Assembly (NCBI GenBank): GCA_902624075.1
Contig: CACNWC010000008.1
Span: 1-49,870 of the forward strand
Direction of reading: 5' to 3'
Length of the DNA: 49,870 bases
Source of the DNA: an uncultured Pelagibacteraceae bacterium
GTDB taxonomy: Bacteria; Pseudomonadota; Alphaproteobacteria; Pelagibacterales; Pelagibacteraceae
The notes under the pieces were generated by a model that was not told the origin of the DNA, did no database searches, and saw nothing but the letters and a program-made list of their open reading frames with translations. Made by a program: the position numbers and the translations under genes. Positions 17,976 to 28,250 of the stretch are shown here, piece after piece. Within the stretch, counting starts at the first letter, position 1; each line of letters begins with the position of its first letter.

Positions 17976-18753
17976 AATGTATGGCCTTTTTTTAAGGCAC
18001 TTTTTTCTAATTAAAAGTTCGTTACCAAGAATTTTAGACCTTATTTACTGGCCTACAATACAAATAATTCTTTGGGGTTTTATTTCAAAGTTTTTTTCAA
18101 TTTATAGTGATTATTATAATAATACACTTGGAGTTATTCTCACATGTGCAATCCTTTACGATATTCTTTTTAGGTCAAGTATAAGTTTTAATATGTTATT
18201 TTTAGAGGAAATATGGAGCAGAAATTTTACGAATTTATTTATAGCTCCCTTAAAACTCAAAGAAATAATTGTTGCTTTAATTTTTACAGCTTTGATAAGG
18301 ACATTGATTGGGCTAGTGCCAGCAATTATTTTAACAGCACCCTTGTTTGGTGTTTCAATCTTAAATTTAGGTTTTCCTTTGCTTTTATTATTCTTAAGTT
18401 TATATATTTTCGGAATAACATTAGGTTTATTTGTAAGTGCTGGACTAATAAGATTTGGTCCCTCGTTTGAAAATATTGCTTGGTCATCTCTCTTTTTATT
18501 AGCTCCTTTAGGTTGCATATATTATCCGATAGAGATTCTTCCTAGTTTTTTTCAAATAATTGCCAAAGGTTTGCCATTGGTCTATATTTTTGATGAAACA
18601 AGAAACATTTTATTAAATAATTTTGTTAATTATGAAAATTTAAAATATGCTTACTTTTTAAACCTCATTTATTTAGTTTTTGGAATTATTTTGTTTTATT
18701 TTTCTTTTTTGAAAGCACGTATTAAAGGAACTTTAATGAATATGGGCGAATAA
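17962..18753 (+). CDS. ABC-2 type permease
   Basis: A 263-residue integral membrane protein with about six hydrophobic segments, of the ABC-2/NodJ type. An N-terminal amphipathic LFLRHFFLIKSSLPRILDL precedes the first segments, and the APLKLKEIIVALIF loop and the late PIEILPSFFQIIAKGLPLVYIFD segment are typical of this permease family. It pairs with the preceding ATPase. Its stop codon ends at 18753, immediately next to the 3' end of the convergent tRNA-Arg gene at 18754. Confidence 0.87.
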   Translation: MNLNKMYGLFLRHFFLIKSSLPRILDLIYWPTIQIILWGFISKFFSIYSDYYNNTLGVILTCAILYDILFRSSISFNMLFLEEIWSRNFTNLFIAPLKLKEIIVALIFTALIRTLIGLVPAIILTAPLFGVSILNLGFPLLLLFLSLYIFGITLGLFVSAGLIRFGPSFENIAWSSLFLLAPLGCIYYPIEILPSFFQIIAKGLPLVYIFDETRNILLNNFVNYENLKYAYFLNLIYLVFGIILFYFSFLKARIKGTLMNMGE

Positions 18754-18830
18754 TGGTGCGCCTGCTAGGAGTCGAACCCAGAACCTCCTGATCCGAAGTC
18801 AGGCGCTCTATCCAATTGAGCTACAAGCGC
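18754..18830 (-). tRNA. tRNA-Arg (anticodon TCG)
   Basis: A 77-nt minus-strand cloverleaf from GCGCTTG at 18830 to CAGGCGC-ACCA at 18754, with encoded CCA. The anticodon stem CCTGA/TCAGG holds the loop CTTCGGA, so the anticodon is TCG (CGN codons). The D-arm GCTC...GAGC and T-loop TTCGACT are regular. There is no spacer to the permease stop codon. Confidence 0.95.
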
Positions 18831-18853
18831 ATATAATATTAATATAACATTTT

Positions 18854-19834
18854 ATGGAAAAAAAAATAAATTTGATTGTTGAAGATGTTGATAAAAATCT
18901 TCGTATAGATGTTTTTATCAATAAAAAAGAAAATCAAATCAGTAGAAATAGAATTAAAAATTTAATTTTAAATAAAAAACTAAAATTAAATCATACTATT
19001 TTAGAGAATCCATCAAAAAAAGTCACGAGAGGTGATATTTTGGAGTTAACAATACCTGAGCCAAAAAAACCTTCTCTGAAACCTTATGAATACAAATTAG
19101 ATATTATTTATGAGGATAAAGAATTAATTGTATTAAATAAACCTGCGGGAATTGTTATGCATCCTGGTGCTGGAAATTTTGATAACACTATTGTTAACGC
19201 GTTAATTAATTATGATAAAAATTCCCTATCAAATATTGGTGATCAACTTAGACCTGGTATAGTGCATAGGATAGATAAAGACACGTCTGGTTTGGTGGTG
19301 ATTGCAAAAAACAATCAAGCTCATGAACATCTTTCATCTCAATTTAGTCAACATTCAATTAATAGAACTTATCAATTATTGATTTGGGGGAAAGTTAGAC
19401 CTTCAAAAGGAAAAATTGATACTTTTATTACTAGAAGTTCAAAAAATAGACAAATGATGGAAGTGAGTAAGACTAAAGGAAAAAAAGCAATTACCAACTA
19501 TAAAACCTTAGAAATTTTTGAAAATAATAATACTCCTACTTTAAGTTTAATTGAATGTAGATTAGAAACTGGACGAACCCATCAGATTAGAGTCCATATG
19601 AATTATTTAGGTAACAGTATTGTAGGTGATAATAAATATAAAAAGAAATTTAAAAAAATTAAAAATATCGATCCAATACTAGAAAAAAAACTGATTAATC
19701 TTAACAGACAATTTCTTCATGCCAAAACTATTGGGTTTATTCATCCTAAAAAAAATGAAAAGATGATTTTTAACTCAATTTTACCACAAGATCTTGAAAT
19801 AATTTTGGAAATGCTAAGAAATACGAGCAAATAA
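18854..19834 (+). CDS. rluD: Ribosomal large subunit pseudouridine synthase, RluD family
   Basis: It is expected to isomerise uridines in helix 69 of 23S rRNA (RluD), although RluC/RluA-type specificity cannot be excluded. The 326-residue protein has an N-terminal S4 domain (LRIDVFINKKENQISRNRIK, about residues 16-85). The catalytic domain follows with NKPAGIVMHPGAG, the active-site HRIDKDTSGLVVIAK and ETGRTHQIRVHMNYLGNSIVGD. A -10 like TATAAT lies at 18832-18837 between the divergent tRNA and this gene. rpoH follows on the same strand. Confidence 0.92.
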   Translation: MEKKINLIVEDVDKNLRIDVFINKKENQISRNRIKNLILNKKLKLNHTILENPSKKVTRGDILELTIPEPKKPSLKPYEYKLDIIYEDKELIVLNKPAGIVMHPGAGNFDNTIVNALINYDKNSLSNIGDQLRPGIVHRIDKDTSGLVVIAKNNQAHEHLSSQFSQHSINRTYQLLIWGKVRPSKGKIDTFITRSSKNRQMMEVSKTKGKKAITNYKTLEIFENNNTPTLSLIECRLETGRTHQIRVHMNYLGNSIVGDNKYKKKFKKIKNIDPILEKKLINLNRQFLHAKTIGFIHPKKNEKMIFNSILPQDLEIILEMLRNTSK

Positions 19835-19878
19835 TATATTGAAAAAAAATAAAAATTAATTAGATAAACTGTGTGAAT

Positions 19879-20766
19879 ATGACTTTAAACAACAATTTAC
19901 CCATTTTAAGCAATGAAGGTGGTCTTTCTGCTTATCTTGATCAAATAAAAAAATTTCCAATGTTGGATGCTGAGGAAGAATATATGCTTGCTAAAAATTG
20001 GAAAACAACAGGTAATATTAAGTCTGCAGAAAAGCTTGTAACCAGTCATCTAAGATTGGTAGCAAAAATTGCTATGGGCTACAAAGGTTATGGTTTACCT
20101 GTAAATGAAATGATTTCTGAAGGAAATATTGGGTTAATGCAAGCAGTAAAAAAATTTGAACCAGAAAAGGGATTTAGACTGGCTACTTATGCGATGTGGT
20201 GGATAAAAGCTTCAATTCAAGAATATATTTTAAGATCATGGAGTCTTGTAAAAATTGGCACAACAACAGCTCAAAAAAAATTGTTCTTTAATCTTAAAAA
20301 ATTAAAAAATCAAATTGCCCCACAATCTGAGGGTGACTTAAGAAACGAACATGTTGAAGAAATTGCCAATAAATTAGATGTTAGTAAAGATGAAGTAGTT
20401 TCTATGAATCGAAGATTATCAGGTAAAGAATTTTCACTAAATGCACAGGTTGGAGAAGATGGTGATGAGTGGCAAGATTGGTTAGTCGACAAAGAACTAG
20501 ATCATGATCTAAAAATTGCTCATAATGATGAAATGGAGCAAAGAAAAGATTTATTAAAAAAATCTATTAAAGTTTTAAATGATAGAGAAAAAGAAATTTT
20601 ATATTCAAGAAGATTAAATGATGATCCTGCAACACTTGAAGAATTGAGTAAAAAATATAAAATTAGTAGAGAAAGAGTAAGACAAATAGAAAACAAGGCT
20701 TTTGAAAAATTACAAAAACATATGTTGTTGTTGGCTAAATCTAATAATTTATTGCCAGTAAATTAA
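19879..20766 (+). CDS. rpoH: RNA polymerase sigma-32 factor
   Basis: This is the heat-shock sigma factor. Region 2 contains [40 protein letters not shown] and [20 protein letters not shown]. It is followed by the RpoH box region [12 protein letters not shown], which distinguishes sigma-32 from RpoD. Region 4 has [14 protein letters not shown] and the helix-turn-helix [19 protein letters not shown]. The frame opens with GTG at 19873 and ATG at 19879; I choose the ATG ([10 protein letters not shown], 295 aa). Its stop overlaps that of convergent purA in one TTAA. Confidence 0.95.
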   Translation: MTLNNNLPILSNEGGLSAYLDQIKKFPMLDAEEEYMLAKNWKTTGNIKSAEKLVTSHLRLVAKIAMGYKGYGLPVNEMISEGNIGLMQAVKKFEPEKGFRLATYAMWWIKASIQEYILRSWSLVKIGTTTAQKKLFFNLKKLKNQIAPQSEGDLRNEHVEEIANKLDVSKDEVVSMNRRLSGKEFSLNAQVGEDGDEWQDWLVDKELDHDLKIAHNDEMEQRKDLLKKSIKVLNDREKEILYSRRLNDDPATLEELSKKYKISRERVRQIENKAFEKLQKHMLLLAKSNNLLPVN

Positions 20767-22055
20767 ACTTCAAAGGGATTTTCAATTAATATTGTGTCCT
20801 CCCTTTCTGGGCTGGTTGAGATACTTGAAATTTTAGCCTCAATAAAATCCTCAATTGCATAAACATAATCTTTAGCCTCTTGAGGTAGCTCAGATATATT
20901 CTTAATACCTTTGGTAGATTTTTTCCATCCAGAAAAAGTTTTGTATATAGGTTTTATTTTCAATTGATCCTCAGCAGCAGCTGGTAAATAATCAATTTTT
21001 TTTCCATTAAGTTCATACTCAATGCACATTTTAATTTCATCTAATTCATCTAAAACATCCAATTTTGTTAATGCAATTCCATTTATTCCAGATATCTTAA
21101 TTGTTTGTCTAACCAAAACTCCGTCAAACCAACCACATCTTCTTTTTCGACTTGTTACTGTTCCAAACTCTTTACCTTTTGTTCCTAATAATTCACCAAT
21201 CTTATCTTTAAGTTCAGTTGGAAATGGACCTTCTCCAACTCTAGTAGTATAAGCTTTTGTAATTCCCAAAACATAATTTATCGTATCTGGACCGCATCCA
21301 GTTCCAGTTGCAGCACTAGAAGCAACTGTATTAGAAGATGTAACAAAAGGATAAGTACCATGATCAACATCTAATAATATACCTTGTGCTCCCTCAAATA
21401 AAACTTTTTTTTTTTTTCTTTTAAACTGATCAATCTTCATCCACACTGGCTGTGAAAATTTAAGAATTTGTGGAGCAATTTTCATTAAATCTTTTTTTAA
21501 TTTCTCCTTCTCAAATATCTTTTTTCCAAGACCTTTTCTAATCGAATTATGGTGTAACAATGCCGAGTCTAATCTTTGATCTAAATTTTTTTCTGATCTC
21601 AAATCCATAACTCTTATCGATCTTCTTCCAACTTTATCTTCATAGGCTGGTCCAATACCCCTTCTTGTGGTACCTATTTTTTTATTTCCAGCAGCGTCTT
21701 CTCTTATTTCATCCATTTCCTTATGAAATGGTAAAATTAAATTCGCAGACTCAGAAATTATAAAGTTTTCAATATCTATATTAATTCCCTTTTCTTTTAA
21801 TTCTTCTATCTCATCGATTAAAGCCCAAGGATCAATCACTACTCCATTACCAATAATAGAAATTTTATCCTTTCTAACGATACCTGAGGGTAATAATCTT
21901 AATTTGTAAGTTTTTCCATCAATAACTAATGTATGTCCAGCATTATGTCCTCCTTGAAATCGAATAACAACATCAGCTTGTTCTGAAAGCCAGTCAACAA
22001 TTTTGCCTTTTCCCTCATCACCCCATTGTGAACCTACAACAACTATGTTTTTCAT
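20763..22055 (-). CDS. purA: Adenylosuccinate synthetase
   Basis: PurA converts IMP and aspartate to adenylosuccinate using GTP, the first step to AMP. The 430-residue protein starts with the GTP-site [19 protein letters not shown], then [91 protein letters not shown] and LTKLDVLD. The length is normal. The start overlaps the thiD stop by 1 nt (TAATG). It ends the long minus-strand run that begins at 36488. Confidence 0.97.
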   Translation of the reverse strand: MKNIVVVGSQWGDEGKGKIVDWLSEQADVVIRFQGGHNAGHTLVIDGKTYKLRLLPSGIVRKDKISIIGNGVVIDPWALIDEIEELKEKGINIDIENFIISESANLILPFHKEMDEIREDAAGNKKIGTTRRGIGPAYEDKVGRRSIRVMDLRSEKNLDQRLDSALLHHNSIRKGLGKKIFEKEKLKKDLMKIAPQILKFSQPVWMKIDQFKRKKKKVLFEGAQGILLDVDHGTYPFVTSSNTVASSAATGTGCGPDTINYVLGITKAYTTRVGEGPFPTELKDKIGELLGTKGKEFGTVTSRKRRCGWFDGVLVRQTIKISGINGIALTKLDVLDELDEIKMCIEYELNGKKIDYLPAAAEDQLKIKPIYKTFSGWKKSTKGIKNISELPQEAKDYVYAIEDFIEAKISSISTSPEREDTILIENPFEV

Positions 22056-22867
22056 TAGCTAAATCTCTTGTTAATGTTAATTGAATTTAAATGATTAATT
22101 GGACCATGCCCTTTTCCATATTTTGGATTTGTTAATATTGCTGAATTTACATATTTAATTCCAAGCTCACAAGCTTTCTTAATAGTTTTTCCACATGACA
22201 AAAAAGTTGCAATAGCAGTTGATAGTGTACATCCAGTTCCATGGGTATTTTTAGTTTTGTGTCTTGGACTTATAAATAATTTTGATTCTGAGTTACTCAA
22301 AAATACATCCTCTACCTTTTTTGTATTTAAATGACCACCTTTTATTAAAACATTTTTAGCTCCTAAATTTATTAACTTGCTAGCAGCAAAAATCATATCA
22401 TCTTTATTTGCTATCTTTAAATTTGTTAAAATTTCTGCTTCTGGTATATTAGGTGTAATTAAACTAACTTTATTAATTATTTTTTTTTTTAAGAAATCAA
22501 TTGCTTCATTATTAATTAACCTCGCTCCACCTTTTGCTACCATCACTGGGTCTAACACTATTTTTTTCAAATTTAACTCTTCTATTGACTCAAAAACTTT
22601 TTTTATTATTGGCTTTGAATGAAGCATGCCAATTTTCGTTGCGTTAGGTTTTATATCTTTGGCAGAGTAAATTATTTGGTTTTTTATTTCATTGGGAGAA
22701 ATGGATACAATTGATTTTAAGCCCTCTGTGTTTTGAACTGTCACTGCAGTTATAGCTGTTAATGCATATGATCCAAGACTTGTAGCAGTTTTTATATCTG
22801 CCTGAATACCTGCTCCACCTGAGGAGTCTGAACCTGCAATAATCAATATTTTTGATTTTATTTTCAA
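22055..22867 (-). CDS. thiD: Hydroxymethylpyrimidine/phosphomethylpyrimidine kinase
   Basis: ThiD phosphorylates HMP to HMP-PP for thiamine synthesis or salvage. The 270-residue ribokinase-like protein has [21 protein letters not shown] in the N-terminal HMP-binding part, [44 protein letters not shown] and the anion-hole/catalytic segment [18 protein letters not shown]. It lies between glmM (1 nt) and purA. With thiE elsewhere in the window it fits the reported ability of SAR11 to use external HMP. Confidence 0.94.
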   Translation of the reverse strand: MKIKSKILIIAGSDSSGGAGIQADIKTATSLGSYALTAITAVTVQNTEGLKSIVSISPNEIKNQIIYSAKDIKPNATKIGMLHSKPIIKKVFESIEELNLKKIVLDPVMVAKGGARLINNEAIDFLKKKIINKVSLITPNIPEAEILTNLKIANKDDMIFAASKLINLGAKNVLIKGGHLNTKKVEDVFLSNSESKLFISPRHKTKNTHGTGCTLSTAIATFLSCGKTIKKACELGIKYVNSAILTNPKYGKGHGPINHLNSININKRFS

Positions 22868-22868
22868 T

Positions 22869-24200
22869 TTAATTAATAGATTTTTTTACAATATTAATAC
22901 ATCTTTTTAATAATATAATATTTTTTGACTCTCCCATAATCCTAATTTTTGGTTCGGTTCCAGACTTTCTAATAAGCATCCTGCCTTGATTCTTGATTAA
23001 TTTTTCAGATTTATTGATTGCAATTTTACATTTTTTTGAATTTATTATTGATTTATTTTTTACTTTAATATTCTCTAGAATTTGCGGTGTAGCCTTAAAA
23101 GTATTAAATAGTTCACTCGCTTTCTTGCCTTTTCTCATTGAGAATAAAACCTCAAGAGCAACTAACAAACCATCTCCAGTTGTAGCAAATTTACCAAGTA
23201 TTATATGTCCAGATTGTTCGCCACCTAAATTAAAATTATTTTTTTGCATCTTTTCTTTAACATATCTGTCCCCAACGTTAGCTCTTATAAATTTGATTTT
23301 TTCATTTTTAAAATAATTTTGTAAACCATAATTAGACATCTGAGTTCCAATCACACCACCTTTTAAAATTTTTTTTTTTTTCCATCTTTTTGCTAACATT
23401 GCGATAATTTGATCTCCATCTACTATATCTCCTTTTTCATCAGAGATAATTATTCTGTCAGCATCACCATCTAAAGCAATACCAATGTTCGCTTTGTGTT
23501 TTTTGACTAGAAACTTTATTTTATTTGGAAAAGTAGAGCCACAATTATCATTTATGTTGAAACCGTTTGGAGAAGTTCCAAATTCATAAACTTTTGCCCC
23601 TAAACTTCTAAAAAGTTGAGGTCCTGATTTGTATGCGGCACCATTAGCACAATCAATTGCTATTTTCATTTTTTTAAGACGAAAATTTTTTGGAAAATTA
23701 TTTTTTAAAATTTTAATATATCTATCATTTGCATCTTCTAATCTTTTAACTCTTCCCAAAATTTTAGGCTCTGAAAGATTTTTGACAATTTTAGAATCTA
23801 TTAATTTTTCAATTTTTTTTTCTATTTTGTCTGATAACTTTAAACCATCTGGTCCAAACAACTTAAGACCATTATCATAAAAAGGATTATGAGATGCTGT
23901 AATCATTATACCCATATTTGCCCTCATTTTTTTTGTTAACATTGCTAATCCATTAGTTGGTAAAGGACCAAGTGTATAAACATGTATTCCAGCTGAGGTT
24001 AATCCTGATACTAACGCTGGCTCCAAAGTGTAACCAGATAATCTGGTATCTTTTGCGATTATTGCAATTTGTTTTTTTTTTTTTTGATTTTTAAAATATG
24101 TGCCTGCTGCCAAACCAAATTTAAAAAACATTTCACCATTAATTTTAGTTTGATTAACTTTTCCTCTTATTCCATCAGTACCAAAATACTTTTTCAACAT
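22869..24200 (-). CDS. glmM: Phosphoglucosamine mutase
   Basis: GlmM interconverts glucosamine-6-P and glucosamine-1-P on the way to UDP-GlcNAc, needed for peptidoglycan and lipid A. The 443-residue protein has KYFGTDGIRGKVNQ, the phosphoserine loop IMITASHNPFYDNGLK, the metal-binding ALDGDADRIII, the sugar-specificity loop GGEQSGHIILG and the phosphate loop RKSGTEPKIRIMGE. All four domains of the phosphohexomutase fold are present. The gaps to folP and thiD are 1 nt each. The ftsH-folP-glmM order is the conserved bacterial arrangement. Confidence 0.96.
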   Translation of the reverse strand: MLKKYFGTDGIRGKVNQTKINGEMFFKFGLAAGTYFKNQKKKKQIAIIAKDTRLSGYTLEPALVSGLTSAGIHVYTLGPLPTNGLAMLTKKMRANMGIMITASHNPFYDNGLKLFGPDGLKLSDKIEKKIEKLIDSKIVKNLSEPKILGRVKRLEDANDRYIKILKNNFPKNFRLKKMKIAIDCANGAAYKSGPQLFRSLGAKVYEFGTSPNGFNINDNCGSTFPNKIKFLVKKHKANIGIALDGDADRIIISDEKGDIVDGDQIIAMLAKRWKKKKILKGGVIGTQMSNYGLQNYFKNEKIKFIRANVGDRYVKEKMQKNNFNLGGEQSGHIILGKFATTGDGLLVALEVLFSMRKGKKASELFNTFKATPQILENIKVKNKSIINSKKCKIAINKSEKLIKNQGRMLIRKSGTEPKIRIMGESKNIILLKRCINIVKKSIN

Positions 24201-24201
24201 T

Positions 24202-25251
24202 TCAAAATTTCAAAGAATTAAAAACTTTAATACTTTGATTTAATTCATTAACATCATGAACTCTTAGAATTTGAACTCCTTGCATAATTGCTAATAAACT
24301 TGATGATATAGTTCCTCCTAATCTTTCTTTACTATCATTTGCTCCAGATAAATTTTTAATGAATCTTTTTCTAGATGTTCCTAACATTATAGGAAAACCA
24401 AGTGAGTGATAAATAGAAATATTTCTTAGTAAGGTAATATTATGTTTCAAGTTTTTACCAAAACCTATACCAGGATCTAAAATTATATTATTATGTTTAA
24501 TACCCTTGAGTCTTAAATATTTAATTTTTTTTTCAAAAAAATCATAAATATCCAAAACTACGTTTTTATATTTTGGATTTTTTTGCATCGTTTTTGGATT
24601 ACCTTGCATATGATGAATAACAAATGGAATATTACTATCTTTTAAAACTTCGATTGTATTCAAATCGTGTTCAAGCCCCGAAACATCATTAACTAAATTA
24701 ATTTTATTAACTATTCCTCTTTTCATTATTTCACTCTTTCTTGTATCTAATGAAATAAATTTTTTTAATCTTTTAATTTTATTTAAAGTTGAGAAAATTC
24801 TTTTCCATTCTTTTTCTGTATTGATTTCTTTAGATCCTGGGTTTGTTGCTTCACCTCCAATATCCAAAATTCCACATCCATCTTTTATTAATTTTTTTGC
24901 ATGTTTTTCACCTTGATTTTTTTTTATATGTTTTCCTCCATCAGAAAAACTATCTGGAGTTAAATTTAAAATTCCCATCAAAATCGGTAAATTATTTAAA
25001 TTCAAACCTTTAAAAATTTTCTTTTTAGAAATTTTTTTTATATCTAATAAAATTTTCTTTTTGAGAGATTTATTTAATCTATTAATTTTTTTTATATCAA
25101 TCCTTTTGAAACTTTTTCTAGATATAACTTCAATAGTGTCAAAAGAGATAAAATTATGTCCGTGTAGAGGGATTGATTGTTTTTTTTTTACCTTTTCTTT
25201 AGAAACTGATCCAAAATAAAAATTACACGCTCTTGTGTAATATTTCACCAT
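24202..25251 (-). CDS. folP: Dihydropteroate synthase
   Basis: FolP joins pABA and hydroxymethyl-dihydropterin diphosphate to dihydropteroate. The TIM-barrel part begins at about residue 88 with PILMGILNLTPDSFSDGG, then GCGILDIGGEATNPG, ISLDTRKSEIM, LVNDVSGLEHD, IPFVIHHMQGNPKTMQ, IILDPGIGFGKN and MLGTSRKRFI. Before it are about 85 extra residues (MVKYYTRACNFYFG, IPLHGHNFISFDTIEVISR), so the protein has 349 residues instead of about 280. A comparable N-terminal extension is common in alphaproteobacterial FolP, from memory, so I keep this start. It sits between ftsH and glmM. Confidence 0.94.
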   Translation of the reverse strand: MVKYYTRACNFYFGSVSKEKVKKKQSIPLHGHNFISFDTIEVISRKSFKRIDIKKINRLNKSLKKKILLDIKKISKKKIFKGLNLNNLPILMGILNLTPDSFSDGGKHIKKNQGEKHAKKLIKDGCGILDIGGEATNPGSKEINTEKEWKRIFSTLNKIKRLKKFISLDTRKSEIMKRGIVNKINLVNDVSGLEHDLNTIEVLKDSNIPFVIHHMQGNPKTMQKNPKYKNVVLDIYDFFEKKIKYLRLKGIKHNNIILDPGIGFGKNLKHNITLLRNISIYHSLGFPIMLGTSRKRFIKNLSGANDSKERLGGTISSSLLAIMQGVQILRVHDVNELNQSIKVFNSLKF

Positions 25252-25257
25252 TAAATA

Positions 25258-27159
25258 CTAATGAACAATTTTTGGTTTAAGTCCCATTGCACCTAAAGCA
25301 GAACTCTTTTCTTCCTCAACTTTCAAATCTTGCTTGTCTGTAGGATAAATATTTTTATTAATAATATTTTCGATTTCTTCTCCTGTAAGTGTTTCGTAAG
25401 TAATTAGAGCTTTAGCAATTTTGTGTAGATCATCAATTTTATCAGTTAAGATTTTTTTGGCTGTATTGTAGCCTTCATCAACCAATTTTCTAATTTCTTT
25501 ATCAATTTTTTGTGCAACTTCCTCTGATACTGATTGTGTTTGAGTTACTGATCTGCCTAAAAAAACTTCTTCTTGATTCTCCCCATATTCAACGGGACCC
25601 ATTTCTTCACTCATTCCATACTTTGTTACCATCGCTCTAGCTAACTGAGTGGCTTGATTAATATCTGAGCCAGTTCCTCCTCCAGCACCTGTAGAGATGT
25701 TGTCTTTTCCAAATATTACTTCTTCAGCAACTCGACCACCAAAACATACCGCCAATCTAGCTTTTAAATATTTAATTGAGTGACCATGTTTGTCTCTTTC
25801 AGGTAAATTCATCACCATACCTAATGCTCTTCCTCTTGGAATTATTGTAGCTTTATGAATTGGATCATAACTTGGCATATTAAAAGATACTAATGCATGA
25901 CCTCCTTCGTGATATGCAGTAAGTTTTTTTTCATCTTCTGTCATAACCATTGATCTTCTTTCAGCACCCATCATCACTTTGTCTTTAGCTTCTTCAAATT
26001 CATTTAGTGTTACAATTCTTTTATTTTTTCTTGCAGCCAAAAGAGCTGACTCATTTACTAGGTTTGCAAGATCTGCACCAGAAAACCCAGGTGTACCTCT
26101 TGCAATTGTTCTTAGATTTACATCTGGAGCCATTTTTATTTTTTTTACATGAACTTTTAAAATTTTTTCTCTACCAATTATGTCAGGGTTTGAAACAACA
26201 ACTTGTCTGTCAAATCTTCCTGGTCTTAATAAAGCTGGGTCCAAAACATCAGGTCTATTTGTAGCTGCAATAATTATTACACCTTCATTAGTGTCAAAAC
26301 CATCCATCTCGACTAACAGTTGATTAAGAGTTTGTTCTCTCTCATCATTTCCACCACCAAGTCCAGCTCCTCTACTTCTTCCAACAGCATCAATTTCGTC
26401 AATAAAAATAATACACGGAGAATTTTTTTTTCCTTGTTCGAACATATCTCTGACTCTAGATGCACCCACACCAACAAACATCTCTACAAAATCTGAACCT
26501 GAGATAGTAAAGAATGGCACACCTGCTTCTCCAGCGATGGCTCTTGCTAACAATGTTTTACCTGTTCCAGGAGGACCAACTAATAACGCACCTCTTGGAA
26601 TTTTTCCTCCCAGTCTACTAAACTTTCTTGGGTCTTTTAAAAATTCTACTATCTCTTCAACTTCTTCTTTAGCTTCTTCAACTCCTGCAACATCATTAAA
26701 GGTGACTTTTCCTTTTAACTCGTTCATCATTTTTGCTTTGGATCTTCCGAAACCCATCGCACCACCTTTGCCTCCTTGCATTTGTCTCATGAAAAAAATC
26801 CACACTGCTATTAATAACAGCATAGGAAACCAAGAGAGTAAAACTCCAAACAGTGAAGGCATCTTCTCGTCGAGAGGCGAAGCAGAAATACTCACTCCCT
26901 TATCTGAAAGTTTTTCAATTAAATTTGGATCTTTAGGAGCATATGTGGAAAAACTATTTCCATTTGAATAAACACCTTTGATATTGTTACCTTGAATTTC
27001 GACTTTTACAATTTCACCATTGTCAACTGACTCTAAAAAATCTGAAAAAATAATTTGATTTCCTCCTCTAATATTAGATTGAGGATTTTTAAACATGTTA
27101 TAAAGGCCTATAGTTAAAAAGACTATTATTGCCCACATTGCAATATTTTTAAAATTCAT
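25258..27159 (-). CDS. ftsH: ATP-dependent zinc metalloprotease
   Basis: This membrane-anchored AAA+ protease degrades misfolded membrane proteins and regulators such as sigma-32 and LpxC. The 633-residue protein has a first membrane segment (residues 6-22), a periplasmic part, a second segment near 100-120 ([17 protein letters not shown]), Walker [17 protein letters not shown], Walker [17 protein letters not shown], the SRH region [20 protein letters not shown] and the zinc motif YHEGGHALV. Its target RpoH is encoded about 5 kb away. tilS lies upstream and folP follows after 6 nt. Confidence 0.97.
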   Translation of the reverse strand: MNFKNIAMWAIIVFLTIGLYNMFKNPQSNIRGGNQIIFSDFLESVDNGEIVKVEIQGNNIKGVYSNGNSFSTYAPKDPNLIEKLSDKGVSISASPLDEKMPSLFGVLLSWFPMLLLIAVWIFFMRQMQGGKGGAMGFGRSKAKMMNELKGKVTFNDVAGVEEAKEEVEEIVEFLKDPRKFSRLGGKIPRGALLVGPPGTGKTLLARAIAGEAGVPFFTISGSDFVEMFVGVGASRVRDMFEQGKKNSPCIIFIDEIDAVGRSRGAGLGGGNDEREQTLNQLLVEMDGFDTNEGVIIIAATNRPDVLDPALLRPGRFDRQVVVSNPDIIGREKILKVHVKKIKMAPDVNLRTIARGTPGFSGADLANLVNESALLAARKNKRIVTLNEFEEAKDKVMMGAERRSMVMTEDEKKLTAYHEGGHALVSFNMPSYDPIHKATIIPRGRALGMVMNLPERDKHGHSIKYLKARLAVCFGGRVAEEVIFGKDNISTGAGGGTGSDINQATQLARAMVTKYGMSEEMGPVEYGENQEEVFLGRSVTQTQSVSEEVAQKIDKEIRKLVDEGYNTAKKILTDKIDDLHKIAKALITYETLTGEEIENIINKNIYPTDKQDLKVEEEKSSALGAMGLKPKIVH

Positions 27160-27221
27160 AGCTATAAAATAAGAATTATTCTAAATTAAACAAGTGGCAA
27201 TTTAGACAATCTTTCCCAAAT

Positions 27222-28250
27222 TTAATGTTCTTTTGAGATAATTACACTTTGGTTTACTTTTTCAATGATACATCTACCTAAAGTTGCTTTAAAAGAGGAA
27301 TTATTTTTGATTTCATGTATCATTTTTTCTATCTTTTTTCCTCTTGAGGGGTAGTAATTCTCACCAATAATTCTTATAGAATCTGAAAAAGATCTAAATA
27401 CAACCTCAAAAGGCTGATCAAAAAAATCTTTGCTCAAAACTATTTGTTGTTTTTTTTTTGAAAAAAAAGAATTTCTCTTTAAATTATCCATAACATAAAA
27501 ACTTATAACTTCATTTGATTTTTTAAGATTACTGATAGTTTTAAGGAATTTATTTTTATCTAAACCGTCTTTTTCTAGTTCCAATAATAATTTTCTAATT
27601 CTTATTCTTTTAAATTCACTATTTTCATTCGATGGATCTTTTACATAATAATTGAACACTTTTTTTGATAGAAAAATCAAATCTTTTTTTTCAAAACCTA
27701 ATAAGGGTCTTAATATATTCATATTTCCAAAATTATTTTTTTCACTAAGTGAAATTAAACCTTTTAATCCACTTCCTCTTAAAATTCTTATAAAAAAATT
27801 TTCCAATAAATCGTCTTGATGATGTCCTACCAGAATATTTTTTATCTTTAATTTTTTACCCATTTTCATTAATAAGTTATATCTTTTTTGTCTGGCCAGA
27901 GATTGAATGTTTTTGCTGGGTTTTTTCCCACTCCAGCTTAAAATTTCTGCTTTGATATGAGATTTTCCTAAAATTTTTTTTACGTTTTTTGCCTCATCTG
28001 ATGACTCTTTCCTAAGTTTATGATCAATTATTATAAACTTTGATTTCAACTTTTTTTTTATAGAAAAAATTTTAGCCAAAAAAGCTAAGGCTAAACTATC
28101 TGGTCCACCTGAAACACCGACAATAAAATTTTCTTTAATTCTTATTGTTTTTTCAAAGCTTTCGTAAATTTTTTTAACTCTTTTATTTTTTAACTTATCT
28201 TTTAAAAGTTTAGGAATTTTTATTTTTGCACTCAAATTTTTGAGACTCAT
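27222..28250 (-). CDS. tilS: tRNA(Ile)-lysidine synthetase
   Basis: TilS converts cytidine-34 of the CAU-anticodon isoleucine tRNA to lysidine so that it reads AUA. The 342-residue protein has the PP-loop FIVGVSGGPDSLALAFLAK, the segment FIIDHKLRKESSDEAKNV, HHQDDLLENFFIRILRGSGLKGL in two pieces, and RPLLGFEKKDL. The C-terminal domains are short. The N-terminus overlaps cpoB by 41 bp; a later non-ATG start is possible since the first 20 residues are not conserved. Position upstream of ftsH is conserved in proteobacteria. Confidence 0.93.
   Translation of the reverse strand: MSLKNLSAKIKIPKLLKDKLKNKRVKKIYESFEKTIRIKENFIVGVSGGPDSLALAFLAKIFSIKKKLKSKFIIIDHKLRKESSDEAKNVKKILGKSHIKAEILSWSGKKPSKNIQSLARQKRYNLLMKMGKKLKIKNILVGHHQDDLLENFFIRILRGSGLKGLISLSEKNNFGNMNILRPLLGFEKKDLIFLSKKVFNYYVKDPSNENSEFKRIRIRKLLLELEKDGLDKNKFLKTISNLKKSNEVISFYVMDNLKRNSFFSKKKQQIVLSKDFFDQPFEVVFRSFSDSIRIIGENYYPSRGKKIEKMIHEIKNNSSFKATLGRCIIEKVNQSVIISKEH

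Noticed and set aside
27160-27221. Heat-shock (sigma-32) promoter upstream of ftsH
   Set aside because: No convincing match to a sigma-32 -35/-10 pair in this AT-rich gap.
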